DNA from: Streptacidiphilus pinicola
GTDB taxonomy: Bacteria; Actinomycetota; Actinomycetes; Streptomycetales; Streptomycetaceae
Reading direction: 5' to 3'
Assembly (NCBI RefSeq): GCF_003258295.1
Contig: NZ_QKYN01000066.1
Coordinates: 1 to 64,000, forward strand
DNA length: 64,000 nucleotides
Both the position numbers and the translations under genes were made by a program. Below are positions 7,406 to 16,193 of the stretch, piece by piece; the first letter of the stretch is position 1; each line of letters starts with the position of its first letter. Under the pieces are notes generated by a model. That model was not told the DNA's origin and made no database searches. It saw only the letters and a list, made by a program, of their open reading frames with translations.

Positions 7406-8245
7406 TCAGCCGATGCTGACGCCGCTCATCCAGCCGCCGTCGGCGACCATCGGCTGACCGGTGACGTAGGACGAGTCCGCCGAGGTCAGGAAGAGCGCCA
7501 CTCGCGCCATCTCCTCCGGCCGGCCGATCCGGCCCAGCGGCACCGCCTTGCCGTACAGGTCCGCCGTGGCGGCGGCGAGGGCGGCGGCGTCCTCCGGGCT
7601 CAGCGCCGGGGCGCCGTCCGCGCCCGCGAAGGCGTTGGCCGGGTCGGACATCGGAGTGTCCACCGCGCCCGGGCAGATCGCGTTGACCCGGATGCCCTTC
7701 GGCGCCAGCTCCAGCGCGGCGACCCTGGTCATCGCGACGATCGCGCCCTTGGTCGCCGCGTACGAGGTCAGCAGCGCCATACCGGTCAGCGCGGTGTACG
7801 AGGCGGTGTTGACGATCGTGCCGCCGCCGGCGGCCTCGATGGCGGGCGCGGCGGCGCGCATACCGAGGAAGCAGCCGACCTGGTTGACCCGGACCACCGC
7901 CAGGTACTCATCCAGCGGCGTGCTGACCAGCTCGTTGAAGCGCAGGATCCCGGCGTTGTTGAGCAGGCCGTCCAGTTTGCCGAAGGCGGAGACCGCCGTC
8001 TCCACCGCCGCCGTCCAGTCCTGCTCGCTGCTGACGTCCAGGTGCTGGTAGCGCACCCGCTCCTGGCCGAGCTCCAGTTGCAGCTCCTTGGCCAGCGCCT
8101 CGCCGCGGTCGTCCAGGACGTCGCCGAGCAGCACCTGCGCTCCCTCGGCGGCGAAGAGCCTGGCCTCCGCCTCGCCCTGGCCGCGGGCGGCGCCGGTGAT
8201 CAGGACGGTACGGCCGGCCAGCCGGCCGCTGGTGGTCTCGGTCAT
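7406..8245 (-). CDS. Short-chain dehydrogenase/reductase, hydroxysteroid-DH-like
   Basis: A 279-aa classical SDR. The Rossmann cofactor motif is TGAARGQG near the N-terminus. LLGDVLDD follows strand 2, LNNAGILRF marks strand 4, a catalytic Ser lies in VNTASYTAL, and the Tyr-Lys pair is SYAATKGAI. PGAVDTPM follows and the C-terminal motif is VTGQPMVADGGW. The ARGQG variant is typical of mycofactocin-associated or hydroxysteroid-type NAD(P)-dependent SDRs (family knowledge). Single-gene unit transcribed leftward between two operator sites. The substrate is unknown but is probably linked to the neighbouring LLM and amidohydrolase genes. Confidence 0.87.
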   Translation of the reverse strand: MTETTSGRLAGRTVLITGAARGQGEAEARLFAAEGAQVLLGDVLDDRGEALAKELQLELGQERVRYQHLDVSSEQDWTAAVETAVSAFGKLDGLLNNAGILRFNELVSTPLDEYLAVVRVNQVGCFLGMRAAAPAIEAAGGGTIVNTASYTALTGMALLTSYAATKGAIVAMTRVAALELAPKGIRVNAICPGAVDTPMSDPANAFAGADGAPALSPEDAAALAAATADLYGKAVPLGRIGRPEEMARVALFLTSADSSYVTGQPMVADGGWMSGVSIG

Positions 8246-8272
8246 GGTGCGGGCTCCCCTCGGAACGCCTTA

Positions 8273-8289
8273 TCTGACAGACCGTCAGT
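8273..8289. promoter_or_regulatory. TetR-like operator, site B
   Basis: TCTGACAGACCGTCAGT, with CTGAC/GTCAG arms, 28 nt upstream of the SDR start and 31 nt downstream-side of the next gene's start region. Related to sites A and C-E. Confidence 0.65.
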
Positions 8290-8319
8290 TTCCTGAAGGA
8301 GCCCGCACAAGGGAAGACC

Positions 8320-9240
8320 TCACACAACCAGCGGCAGTACGTCCGCCGCGATCAGCTCCAGCTGCGCGACGTACTCCTTGGCGTCCCGACTGCGCGGGCG
8401 CAGCTGCAGATGTGTGACGCCGACCGCGACGTAGCGGCGCAGCAGCTCGGCCAGCTCCTCCGGCTTGCCCGTGACCGAGCGCCGCCCGATCTCCCAGCCC
8501 GCCTCGCCGACGTACAGCGGCGGCGCGATCGCGTTGACCACGAACGCCCGGTCCGACCGCCCCTCCCGCTCGCGCACGGAACGGATCAGCTCCAGCTGGG
8601 CGGGGAGCGTGTCGAGGGTGTCGCCCTGGGAGAGCCAGCCCTCGGCGTGCGCGGCCGCGCGTCGCACCGCCGCCGGGGACGAGCCGCCGACCCAGATCGG
8701 CGGCGGCGCCTGCACGGGACGCGGGCTGACCGCCAGATCACGGAACGGGAAGCGCGGCCCGGGATGCTCCGGGTACTCCTCGGTCAGCGCGACGCGCAGC
8801 GCCGCGACGGTCTCGGTCAGGATCTCGCCGCGCCGGTGGAAGTCGACGCCGAGCGTCTCGAACTCCTCCTGCACATGGCCCGCGCCGACACCCAGGATCA
8901 GCCGGCCGCCGCTGAGCAGGTCCAGCGTCCCGTACTGCTTGGCGCTCAGCAGCGGATGCCGCAGCGGCGCGACGGCGACGTGCGACAGCAGCCGGGTGCG
9001 CGAGGTCAGCGCGGCGAGCCAGCCCAGCGTGGAGACCGGGTCGTACCAGGTCGCGCCCATCGGCCCGGCCAGCCGGCGCGGGATAGCGACGTGGTCGCAG
9101 CAGGCGAGGTAGGCGTAGCCGAGCCGGTCGGCGGCCTGGGCGACGGCGGCCAGCTCGGTCGGGCCGGCCCGCGTCTCCCAGGGCTCCACGAACATCGTGC
9201 TCTGCGCCTGGACGGGCAGCTGGATCCCGAACTCAGCCAC
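8320..9240 (-). CDS. LLM class F420-dependent oxidoreductase
   Basis: A 306-aa bacterial luciferase-fold oxidoreductase. Motifs: GYAYLACCDHVAIPRR near residue 45, TRTRL-type strand SRTRLLSHVAVAPLRHPLLSAKQYGTLDLLSGGRLILGVGAGHVQEEFETLGVDF (the TIGR03619-like block), PPIWVGGSSPAAVRRAA and a C-terminal GVTHLQLR. This pattern is characteristic of F420-dependent members in actinobacteria. Its start overlaps the stop of the upstream amidohydrolase by 8 nt, so the two are translationally coupled. FO synthase at 47.9-50.5 kb would supply the deazaflavin precursor. The substrate is unknown. Confidence 0.86.
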   Translation of the reverse strand: MAEFGIQLPVQAQSTMFVEPWETRAGPTELAAVAQAADRLGYAYLACCDHVAIPRRLAGPMGATWYDPVSTLGWLAALTSRTRLLSHVAVAPLRHPLLSAKQYGTLDLLSGGRLILGVGAGHVQEEFETLGVDFHRRGEILTETVAALRVALTEEYPEHPGPRFPFRDLAVSPRPVQAPPPIWVGGSSPAAVRRAAAHAEGWLSQGDTLDTLPAQLELIRSVREREGRSDRAFVVNAIAPPLYVGEAGWEIGRRSVTGKPEELAELLRRYVAVGVTHLQLRPRSRDAKEYVAQLELIAADVLPLVV

Positions 9241-10456
9241 GGCCGCCCCACAACCCCTCAGCCGTCAGGCCCAGCAGCCCGATCGCGTTGCCGCGCACCA
9301 ACTGCTCGACCACCGGCGTGTCCAGGTGGCCCATCTGCTCCTCCGCCACCTCGCGGCTGCGCGGCCAGGTGGAGTCGGAGTGCGGGTAGTCGGTCTCGTA
9401 GAGCACGTTGGCGGCGCCGATGGCGTCGAGGTTGCGCAGACCGTGCGGGTCGTCGAAGAAGCAGCCGTAGATGTGCTCGGCGAAGAGCTCGCTGGGCCGG
9501 GTCAGCACCTTGTCGGCGACGCCGCCCCAGGCGCGGTTCTCCTCCCAGACCACGTCGGCGCGGGCCAGGATGTAGGGGATCCAGCCGATCTGCCCCTCGG
9601 CGTACATGATCTTCAGGCCGGGGAACCGGTCGAACTTGCCACTCATCAGCCAGTCGACCATGGAGAAGCAGCAGTTGGCGAAGGTGATGGTGGAGCCGAC
9701 CGCGGGCGGCGCGTCCGCCGAGGTGGAGGGCATCCGCGAGGAGCTGCCGATGTGCATGGCGATGACCGTCCCGGTCTCCTCGCAGGCGCGCAGGAACGGG
9801 TCCCACGCGTCGGTGTGGATGCTGGGCAGGCCCAGGTGCGGGGGGATCTCGCTGAAGCAGACGGCCCGCACGCCGCGCGCGGCGTTGCGCCGTACCTCGG
9901 CGGCGGCCAGCTCGGCGTCCCACAGCGGCACGATGCCGAGCGGGATCATCCGGCCCTGCGCGGCCGGGCCGCACCACTCCTCGACCATCCAGTCGTTGTA
10001 GGCGCGGATGCAGAGCAGGCCCAGCTCGTGGTCCTTCGCCTCGGTGAAGGTCTGGCCGCAGAACCGCGGGAAGGTCGGGAAGCAGAGCGCCGACTGGACG
10101 TGGTTGACGTCCATGTCGGCGAGCCGCTCGGGTATGGAGTACGAGCCGGGGCGCATCTGCTCGTAGGTGATGGCCTCCAGCCGCACCTCCTCGCGGGGGT
10201 AACCGACGGCGGTGTCGAGGCGGGTGAGCGGACGGCGCAGGTCCTCGTAGACCCACCAGTCGGCGAGGGTGCCCTCGCTCCCCGGCTCGCCCATCCGCGG
10301 CGCGAACCGCCCGCCGACGAAGGTCATCTCGGCGAGCGGGGCCCGGACGATACGCGGGCCGAGCTCGCGGTACTTGGCGGGCAGCCGGTCCTGCCACACG
10401 TGCGGCGGCTCGACGGTGTGGTCGTCCACCGAAATGATCCAGGGGAAGCTCTCCAT
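9233..10456 (-). CDS. Amidohydrolase family 2 (ACMSD-like) hydrolase
   Basis: A 407-aa TIM-barrel metal-dependent hydrolase or decarboxylase of the Amidohydro_2 family. It begins IISVDDHTVEPPHVW (the family's D-x-H/D-D-H-like N-terminal metal motif). It contains FPTFPRFCGQ, LCIRAYNDWMVEEW, VIAMHIGSSSRMPST (metal His), KIMYAEGQIGWIPYILARAD and LYETDYPHSDSTWP (catalytic Asp), which are standard for the family. First gene of a unit with the F420-type LLM gene, preceded at 21-37 nt by operator site C. Family members act on aromatic or alicyclic carboxylates; the substrate here cannot be deduced. Confidence 0.86.
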   Translation of the reverse strand: MESFPWIISVDDHTVEPPHVWQDRLPAKYRELGPRIVRAPLAEMTFVGGRFAPRMGEPGSEGTLADWWVYEDLRRPLTRLDTAVGYPREEVRLEAITYEQMRPGSYSIPERLADMDVNHVQSALCFPTFPRFCGQTFTEAKDHELGLLCIRAYNDWMVEEWCGPAAQGRMIPLGIVPLWDAELAAAEVRRNAARGVRAVCFSEIPPHLGLPSIHTDAWDPFLRACEETGTVIAMHIGSSSRMPSTSADAPPAVGSTITFANCCFSMVDWLMSGKFDRFPGLKIMYAEGQIGWIPYILARADVVWEENRAWGGVADKVLTRPSELFAEHIYGCFFDDPHGLRNLDAIGAANVLYETDYPHSDSTWPRSREVAEEQMGHLDTPVVEQLVRGNAIGLLGLTAEGLWGGRG

Positions 10457-10476
10457 GCCGGTCAGGCTACGCGCAA

Positions 10477-10493
10477 TCTGACGATCCGTCAGG
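10477..10493. promoter_or_regulatory. TetR-like operator, site C
   Basis: TCTGACGATCCGTCAGG, with perfect CTGACG/CGTCAG arms around ATC, 21 nt upstream of the amidohydrolase-2 start. Confidence 0.7.
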
Positions 10494-10543
10494 ACCCGTG
10501 CAAGGGGTACCGCCGCGCGGCCTGACCAGGCCGGGACCCGGGA

Positions 10544-11620
10544 CTACGGGAGTGTGCCCAGGGTGACGTCGGCCGTCTTGCTCGCGCCGTCCCGCAGGTA
10601 GGTGACCTGGACCTGCTGGCCCGGCTTGAGCGAGGCCAGCGCCTGGGAGAGGGCCTGGGAGCTGTCGACGGTGATGCCGCCGAGCTGCGTGATCACGTCA
10701 CCGGCCTGGATCCCGGCCTTGTCCGCCGGCCCGCCACTGGTCACCGCCACCACCCCGGCCCCGGAGGTCTGACTGCCGTTGGCGTTGGTGACGATCACGG
10801 TCCGGACCCCCACGCCGAGCGCCGCCCGGCCGGAGTTGACGACCTTGCCGTACTTGATCATCTGATCGGCCAGGTCCGTCACCGACGACGCCGGGATCGC
10901 GAAGCCGATGCCCGGCGCCTGCGCCCCACCCTGGTCACTGCTGACGGCGGCCAGCGTGTTGACGCCGATGACCTGGTCGGAGAGGTTGACCAGGGCGCCG
11001 CCGCTGTTGCCGGGATTGATGGCCGCGCTTGTCTGCACCATGTTGGGGATCGTCGTGCCCTGCGGGTTCTCCTCGGACTTGCCCTCGCTGACGGTGCGTC
11101 CGGTGGCGGAGACGATGCCCTGGGTGACGCTGGAGGACAGTCCGAGCGGACTGCCCATGGCCAGCACGATCTGGCCGACCGCCACCTTGGAGGTGTCCCC
11201 GAACACCGCGGGCGTGAGCTTGGCGGGCGGACTGCTGAGCTTGATCACCGCCAGGTCGTTGGCCGGATAGCTGGCGACCAGGGTCGCCGTCAGCGCCTTG
11301 GACTGGTCCGACAGCAGCACCTGGAAGCTCGTGGCGGTGCCGACGACATGGGCGTTGGTGACGATGTCGCCCTTGGTGTCGTAGACGATGCCCGTGCCGA
11401 GGCTGTTCGCTGCGTTGATCTGCACGATCGACGGCAGCACGGCCTTGACGGTGTTCTCGTAGTCGGTCTGCAGATCGTTGCTGACACTCGGGCCGGGAGC
11501 GGGGGTGCCTTGGTCCGAAGACGCGGCACTCCCGCCGCCGCCACCGCTGGTGCACGCGGCGAGCGCGAGCAGGGTCGCGGCGGCGACGACGGGGAGGAGG
11601 CGACGGGCCGGGAACTCCAT
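10544..11620 (-). CDS. HtrA/DegP-like serine protease lipoprotein with PDZ domain
   Basis: A 358-aa surface protease. An N-terminal signal with lipobox LALAAC (acylated Cys) is followed by a Gly/Ser linker. The trypsin-like domain has the triad in TNAHVVG (His), PANDLAVIKL (Asp) and INPGNSGGALV (Ser). A C-terminal PDZ domain follows (GVVAVTSGGPADKAGIQAGDVITQLGG). ATG at 11620 was preferred over a GTG at 11635 because GAAGG sits 8 nt upstream of the ATG. It likely degrades or chaperones misfolded proteins on the outer face of the membrane. The intergenic gap after the amidohydrolase is short, but the operator makes separate promoters likely. Confidence 0.92.
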   Translation of the reverse strand: MEFPARRLLPVVAAATLLALAACTSGGGGGSAASSDQGTPAPGPSVSNDLQTDYENTVKAVLPSIVQINAANSLGTGIVYDTKGDIVTNAHVVGTATSFQVLLSDQSKALTATLVASYPANDLAVIKLSSPPAKLTPAVFGDTSKVAVGQIVLAMGSPLGLSSSVTQGIVSATGRTVSEGKSEENPQGTTIPNMVQTSAAINPGNSGGALVNLSDQVIGVNTLAAVSSDQGGAQAPGIGFAIPASSVTDLADQMIKYGKVVNSGRAALGVGVRTVIVTNANGSQTSGAGVVAVTSGGPADKAGIQAGDVITQLGGITVDSSQALSQALASLKPGQQVQVTYLRDGASKTADVTLGTLP

Positions 11621-11704
11621 GACTGCGACCTTCACTGTGGACGGCGATCGGCTTCTGTCCGCATTGTCGCTTTTGTCATCAAAGATTCCCGGAAGGCGCG
11701 CGAG

Positions 11705-13834
11705 CTAGCTCTTCGCCTTCGTCAGGTCGTAGACGGTCACCCCGGCCACGGTCTTCGCGGTGTAGTTCTTCGCGACCCAGGAGGCGATCTGCGCCGAGTC
11801 GCTGGACCCGCCGGTGCTGCTCCCGCCGCCGCCCATGGTCAGCGCGCCGCCCAGGAAGTAGTGCACCTTGCCGGCCCGCACCAGGCTCTCGAACTCGGCG
11901 AGCGTCGGCGCCGGGTCGGTGCCGTTGAACCCGCCGACGGCCATCACCGGCGCGTCGCTCGCCAACTGGTACCCGGCCGCGTTCTGCGAGCCGACGGCGG
12001 CGGCCACCCAGGTGTAGCCGGACGCGCCCGCCTTGAGCAGCGCGGTCAGCGCGGCGCCCGGCTTGCTGCCGTCCAGCAGGCCGCCCGCGCCCCCGCCGCC
12101 GCCACCGGGCATCCCGCCGCCGGTCCGGGTGCCACCGCCGAACCCCTTGAGGCCCTGACCTCCCTGGCTGCTCTGGCCGCCGCCCGGGAAACCACCCTGA
12201 CCGCCGCCGGTGGAACCACCGCCCGCGAAGCCGCCGCCCGGTGCGCCACCGGTCCGCGTGCCACCCGCGGGCATCCCACCGCCGCGCATCCCACCGCCCC
12301 GCATGCCGCCACCGCCCGGACCGCCGCCGAAGCCGCCGCCCTGCACGGACGGGCCGGCCGAGGGCAGCGAGCCGCTGTGTGCCGTGCCCGCCGTCTCCAC
12401 GCTGTACGCCGCCGGGCCGGCCAGCGAGGCCAGCACCGCGGCGGCCGCGGCCGCCGCCCAGAACCGACGGCCGATCAGCGGCCCGAAGGCCAGCACCAGG
12501 GCCGCCGCCAGCCCGACCAGCAGCACCGCCCAGCGCAGCCACGGCAGCCAGTCCGCACTCCGGTCGAGCAGCACGTACGCCCACACGGACGTCACCGCCA
12601 CCACGCCCGCCGCGACACCGGAGGCGGCCCACTGCCCGCGCCGCTCCCACACCAGCCCGGCGCCGAGCCCGACCACCACGGCGATGTACGGCGCGAGCGC
12701 CACGTTGTAGTACGGGTGGAAGATCCCGGCCATGAAGCTGAAGACCAGGAAGGTCGTCACCAGCGCGCCGCCCCACAGCACCAGCGCCGCCCGCACCCCG
12801 TCCGTGCGCGGCGCGCGGCGGGCAGTAAAGGGGCCGAGCCACCACAGCCCGGCCACCAGCAGCAGGAACGCCGCCGGCAGCAGCCAGGCGATCTGACCGC
12901 CCATCTCGGACGTGAACAGCCGGGTGATGCCGGTCGCGCCCCACATGCCGCCCCCGGTCGCGCCGCCGCCCCCGCCGCCGACGCTGCCGGTCTCCGCGCC
13001 GGTGATCCGGCCGAAGCCGTTGTAGCCGAAGGTCAGCTCCAGGAAGTCGTCGTGCTGGCTGCCGCCGATGTACGGCCGGTACTGAGCGGGCGTCAGCTCG
13101 ACCACGGCCACCCACCAGCCGGAGCTGACCACCAGCACCACCAGCGCGAGCAGCAGCTGCCGCACCCGCCGCCACAGCCCCGTCGGGGCGAACAGCAGGT
13201 AGGTCAGCCCGAAGGCGGGCAGCACCAGGAACGCCTGTAGGGTCTTGGTCAGGAACGCGAAGCCGACACAGGCCGCCGCCAGCAGCAGCCACCGCGTCCG
13301 CGCCTGCTCCTGCGCCCGCTGCACGGCGTAGCCGGCCAGGGCCAGCAGCAACGCCAGCAGCGCGTCGGGGTTGTTGAAGCGGAACATCAGCGCCGCGACC
13401 GGCGTCAGCGCCAGCACCGCGCCCGCGACCAGCGCCGGCCCGGCCGAGAAACGCCGCTTGACCGCCGCGTACACCACCGCGACGGCGGCGACGCCCTCCA
13501 GCGCCTGCGGCACCAGGATCGACCAGGCGTTGACGCCGAAGACCCGGGCGGAGAGCTCCATCACCCACAGGGACGCCGGCGGCTTGTCGACGGTGATGAA
13601 GTTCGCCGAGTCCGAGGAGCCGAAGAACATCGCCTTCCAGCTGTGCGCGCCCGCCTGCACGGCGGCCGAGTAGAACTGGTTGGCCCAGCCGGACGCGCCC
13701 AGATCCCACAGGTAGAGCAGCGCGGTCAGGGCCAGCAGGCAGAGGAAGGCTGGCCGGGCCCAGCGTGGATCACCCGTCCTCTCGGGCGCGGGTGCGGGCT
13801 GGTCGACGGTCGGTTCGGGGAGCGTAGCGGTCAT
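11705..13834 (-). CDS. Glycosyltransferase family 39 (PMT/ArnT-like) membrane protein
   Basis: A 709-aa integral membrane glycosyltransferase with about 11-13 hydrophobic segments. It carries the GT-C signature region in its first third (NFITVDKPPASLWVMELSARVFG, with acidic catalytic residues in the preceding loop), typical of the PMT_2/YkcB group that uses polyprenyl-phosphate sugars. After the last helices (about residue 490) comes a Gly-rich stretch of roughly 100 residues (GGGMRGGGMRGGGMP, GGGFAGGG, PGGGGGGAGG). A folded extracytoplasmic C-terminal domain (GSKPGAALTALLKAGASGYTWVAAAVGSQNAAGYQL to YDLTKAKS) follows. Start ATG at 13834. It lies downstream of the two-component pair at 13.9-16.1 kb in the same direction, so it may be its target. 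Acceptor unknown. Confidence 0.85.
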   Translation of the reverse strand: MTATLPEPTVDQPAPAPERTGDPRWARPAFLCLLALTALLYLWDLGASGWANQFYSAAVQAGAHSWKAMFFGSSDSANFITVDKPPASLWVMELSARVFGVNAWSILVPQALEGVAAVAVVYAAVKRRFSAGPALVAGAVLALTPVAALMFRFNNPDALLALLLALAGYAVQRAQEQARTRWLLLAAACVGFAFLTKTLQAFLVLPAFGLTYLLFAPTGLWRRVRQLLLALVVLVVSSGWWVAVVELTPAQYRPYIGGSQHDDFLELTFGYNGFGRITGAETGSVGGGGGGATGGGMWGATGITRLFTSEMGGQIAWLLPAAFLLLVAGLWWLGPFTARRAPRTDGVRAALVLWGGALVTTFLVFSFMAGIFHPYYNVALAPYIAVVVGLGAGLVWERRGQWAASGVAAGVVAVTSVWAYVLLDRSADWLPWLRWAVLLVGLAAALVLAFGPLIGRRFWAAAAAAAVLASLAGPAAYSVETAGTAHSGSLPSAGPSVQGGGFGGGPGGGGMRGGGMRGGGMPAGGTRTGGAPGGGFAGGGSTGGGQGGFPGGGQSSQGGQGLKGFGGGTRTGGGMPGGGGGGAGGLLDGSKPGAALTALLKAGASGYTWVAAAVGSQNAAGYQLASDAPVMAVGGFNGTDPAPTLAEFESLVRAGKVHYFLGGALTMGGGGSSTGGSSDSAQIASWVAKNYTAKTVAGVTVYDLTKAKS

Positions 13835-13892
13835 GCCCTCACGGTCCCCGGGCACGCTGTCGGACGGGTGTGCCGTTCCTGTGCGCCCGCCG

Positions 13893-15335
13893 TCAGCTCG
13901 TCGCTGTGGCCGCGTCGGCCAGCGGGAGCCGGACGGTGAACACGGTCTCGCCGGGCTCGCTGGTCACCCACACCTGCCCGCCGTGCGAGGACACGACGGC
14001 GGCGACGATGGCCAGGCCCAGCCCGGTACTGCCCGCCTTGCGCGAACGCGAGCCGTCGCCGCGCGCGAAGCGCTCGAAGACCGTGGGCAGCAGTTCCTGC
14101 GGAATCCCGGGCCCGTCGTCGGCGATCGCCACCACCGCGCAGTCGCCCTCGCGGGTCAGCGAGGCCGTGACGGTGGTCCCGGCTGGTGTGTGCTTGCCCG
14201 CGTTCGCGAGCAGGTTGACCAGCACCTGGTGCAGCCGGTGCTCGTCCCCGAGCACCTCGGCGGCGTCCTCGGGCAGCCGCACCTCCCACTTGTGGTCCGG
14301 TACGGCCGCGTGCGCGTCCCGCACGGCGTCCACGACCAGCGGCGCGAGGTCCAACGGCGCCCGCTCCAACGGCCGCCCGGCGTCGAGCCGAGCGAGCAGC
14401 AGCAGGTCCTCGACGAGCGCGGTCATCCGCGTCGCCTCGGACTCCACCCGCCCCAGCGCGTACGCGGTGTCCGGCGGCACGCTCTCCCGGCTGCGCCGGG
14501 TCAGCTCGGCATACCCCTTGATCGACGCCAGCGGCGTCCGCAGCTCGTGACTGGCGTCCGCGACGAACTGCCGCACCCGCGTCTCACTCGCGTGCCGCGC
14601 CTCCAGCGCGGCGGAGACATGGTCGATCATCCTGTTCAACGACGCCCCGACCAGCCCCGACTCCGTCCGGGTATCGGTGTCCTGCGCGGGCACCCGCGAC
14701 AGCCGCCCCACCTCGCCCTCATGGAGGGGGAGAAGCGAAATGCGAGCAGCGGTCGCCGCGACCCGGTCCAGGGGCCGGAGGGAAACCCGGATCAGGCCGA
14801 ACCCGACGAAGCCGACCAGTATCACGCCCGCGACGCCGAGGACCGCCTCGGTGGCCACCAGGTTCTGAACGGTGCTGGAGATCCGCGCCATGGAGAGGGC
14901 CACCACGACCCGCCCACCGGCCTGGCTGCCGGGACTGTGCTGGGCCAGCGCACGGTACGTGCCCAGGTTGGGCACGGTGATGTCGTGGAAGTAGCCATCG
15001 TCGGGGACCGCGGCCAGCGCGGCGATCTGAGCGGTGGTCAGCGTCCTGGTGTCGAAGTTGGAGCGTCCGCTCTGCTGCGCGGCGCCGTTCTGATCGAAGA
15101 CCGCCCCAACGGCGTCCTGGTCGAAGCCCGGCGCGATCATGAAGTGATCCTGGCCCATGGGGGCGTTGGCCCGGACGATGGTGTCCTGGACCTTGCTGTC
15201 GAGATTGGCCATCAGATTCTCGCGCAACAGCGCCGTGCTGGCGACACCGACGGCCCCCAGCACGGCGGCGAACAACACCGTCATGGTGACGACCAGCCGC
15301 ACGCGGAGCGGCCACGTGGACCAGGGGCGGATCAT
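13893..15335 (-). CDS. OmpR-partner sensor histidine kinase
   Basis: A 480-aa kinase. It has one N-terminal membrane helix, an extracytoplasmic sensor domain (about residues 40-160), a second helix (VLGVAGVILVGFVGFGLI), HAMP, and HisKA with FVADASHELRTPLASIKGY (phospho-His). HATPase_c boxes follow: N box LVNLLANAGKHTP, G1 IADDGPGIP, F box FERFARGD, G2 GSTGLGLAI. Its ATG overlaps the response-regulator stop by 4 nt (ATGA), so the pair is coupled. The architecture resembles mycobacterial TrcS-like and streptomycete CseC-like kinases. The signal is unknown; the glycosyltransferase directly downstream suggests envelope sensing (inference). Confidence 0.92.
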   Translation of the reverse strand: MIRPWSTWPLRVRLVVTMTVLFAAVLGAVGVASTALLRENLMANLDSKVQDTIVRANAPMGQDHFMIAPGFDQDAVGAVFDQNGAAQQSGRSNFDTRTLTTAQIAALAAVPDDGYFHDITVPNLGTYRALAQHSPGSQAGGRVVVALSMARISSTVQNLVATEAVLGVAGVILVGFVGFGLIRVSLRPLDRVAATAARISLLPLHEGEVGRLSRVPAQDTDTRTESGLVGASLNRMIDHVSAALEARHASETRVRQFVADASHELRTPLASIKGYAELTRRSRESVPPDTAYALGRVESEATRMTALVEDLLLLARLDAGRPLERAPLDLAPLVVDAVRDAHAAVPDHKWEVRLPEDAAEVLGDEHRLHQVLVNLLANAGKHTPAGTTVTASLTREGDCAVVAIADDGPGIPQELLPTVFERFARGDGSRSRKAGSTGLGLAIVAAVVSSHGGQVWVTSEPGETVFTVRLPLADAATATS

Positions 15336-16102
15336 GACGCCGTCGCGGTGGCCTCCGCCGGGGCCGGCTTGAGGACGTAGCCCGCGCCGCGCATGGTGTG
15401 GATCATGGGGGTGCGGCCCGCGTCGATCTTGCGGCGGAGATAGGAGATGTACAGCTCGACGACGTTGCCCTGGCCGCCGAAGTCGTAGTTCCAGACCCGG
15501 TCCAGGATCTGCGGCTTGCTCAGCACCCGGCGCGGGTTCCGCATCAGGAAGCGCAGCAGCTCGAACTCGGTCGCCGTGAGACGGATGGACGTGCCGGCGC
15601 GGTGGACCTCGCGGCTGTCCTCGTCGAGCGTCAGATCGCCGACGACCAGCAGGGACTCGCTGCGCGCCGCGGCCGCGCCGCTGCGGCGCAGCAGGCCGCG
15701 CAGGCGGGCGACGACCTCCTCCAGGCTGAAGGGCTTGGTGACGTAGTCGTCACCGCCGGCCGTGAGGCCGGCGATGCGGTCCTCGACGGCGTCCTTCGCC
15801 GTCAGGAACAGCACCGGGACGTCGTGCTGGTCGGCGCGCAGGCGGCGCATGACCTCCAGACCGTTCAGGTCCGGCAGCATGACGTCGAGGATCACCGCGT
15901 CGGGACGGAAGTCGCGGGCGGCGCGGATCGCGGAGGCGCCGTCGCCCGCGGTGGTGGTCTGCCAGCCCTCGTAGCGCAGGGCCATGGAGAGCAGGTCGGC
16001 GAGGGGAGCCTCGTCGTCGACGACCAGCACCCGCACGGGGGTGCCGTCGGGGCGGCGGAGCTCGGAGGAGGCATCGGCCGGAGTCGTGGTCATGGCGGAC
16101 AC
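15332..16102 (-). CDS. OmpR/PhoB-family response regulator
   Basis: A 256-aa regulator. The receiver domain has acidic pocket VVDDEAPL, phospho-acceptor Asp in DAVILDVMLPDLNG, switch Thr in LFLTAKD and Lys in DDYVTKPFSLEE. A winged-helix DNA-binding domain follows (SIRLTATEFELLRFLMRNPRRVLSKPQILDRVW, VVELYISYLRRKID, IHTMRGAGYVL). The start is GTG at 16102 or ATG at 16093; neither has a strong ribosome site. First gene of the regulator-kinase-glycosyltransferase run. The 91-nt gap to the rhomboid gene upstream would hold its promoter. Confidence 0.93.
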   Translation of the reverse strand: MSAMTTTPADASSELRRPDGTPVRVLVVDDEAPLADLLSMALRYEGWQTTTAGDGASAIRAARDFRPDAVILDVMLPDLNGLEVMRRLRADQHDVPVLFLTAKDAVEDRIAGLTAGGDDYVTKPFSLEEVVARLRGLLRRSGAAAARSESLLVVGDLTLDEDSREVHRAGTSIRLTATEFELLRFLMRNPRRVLSKPQILDRVWNYDFGGQGNVVELYISYLRRKIDAGRTPMIHTMRGAGYVLKPAPAEATATAS

Positions 16103-16193
16103 GTTGCCGATGTTGAATGAGAAATCGATGAGGTCCGGCTACGTCGGAGCTGTGAGTTCCCTGGGAGTTTCGCTCAGCCCGCACACAGCGCTC

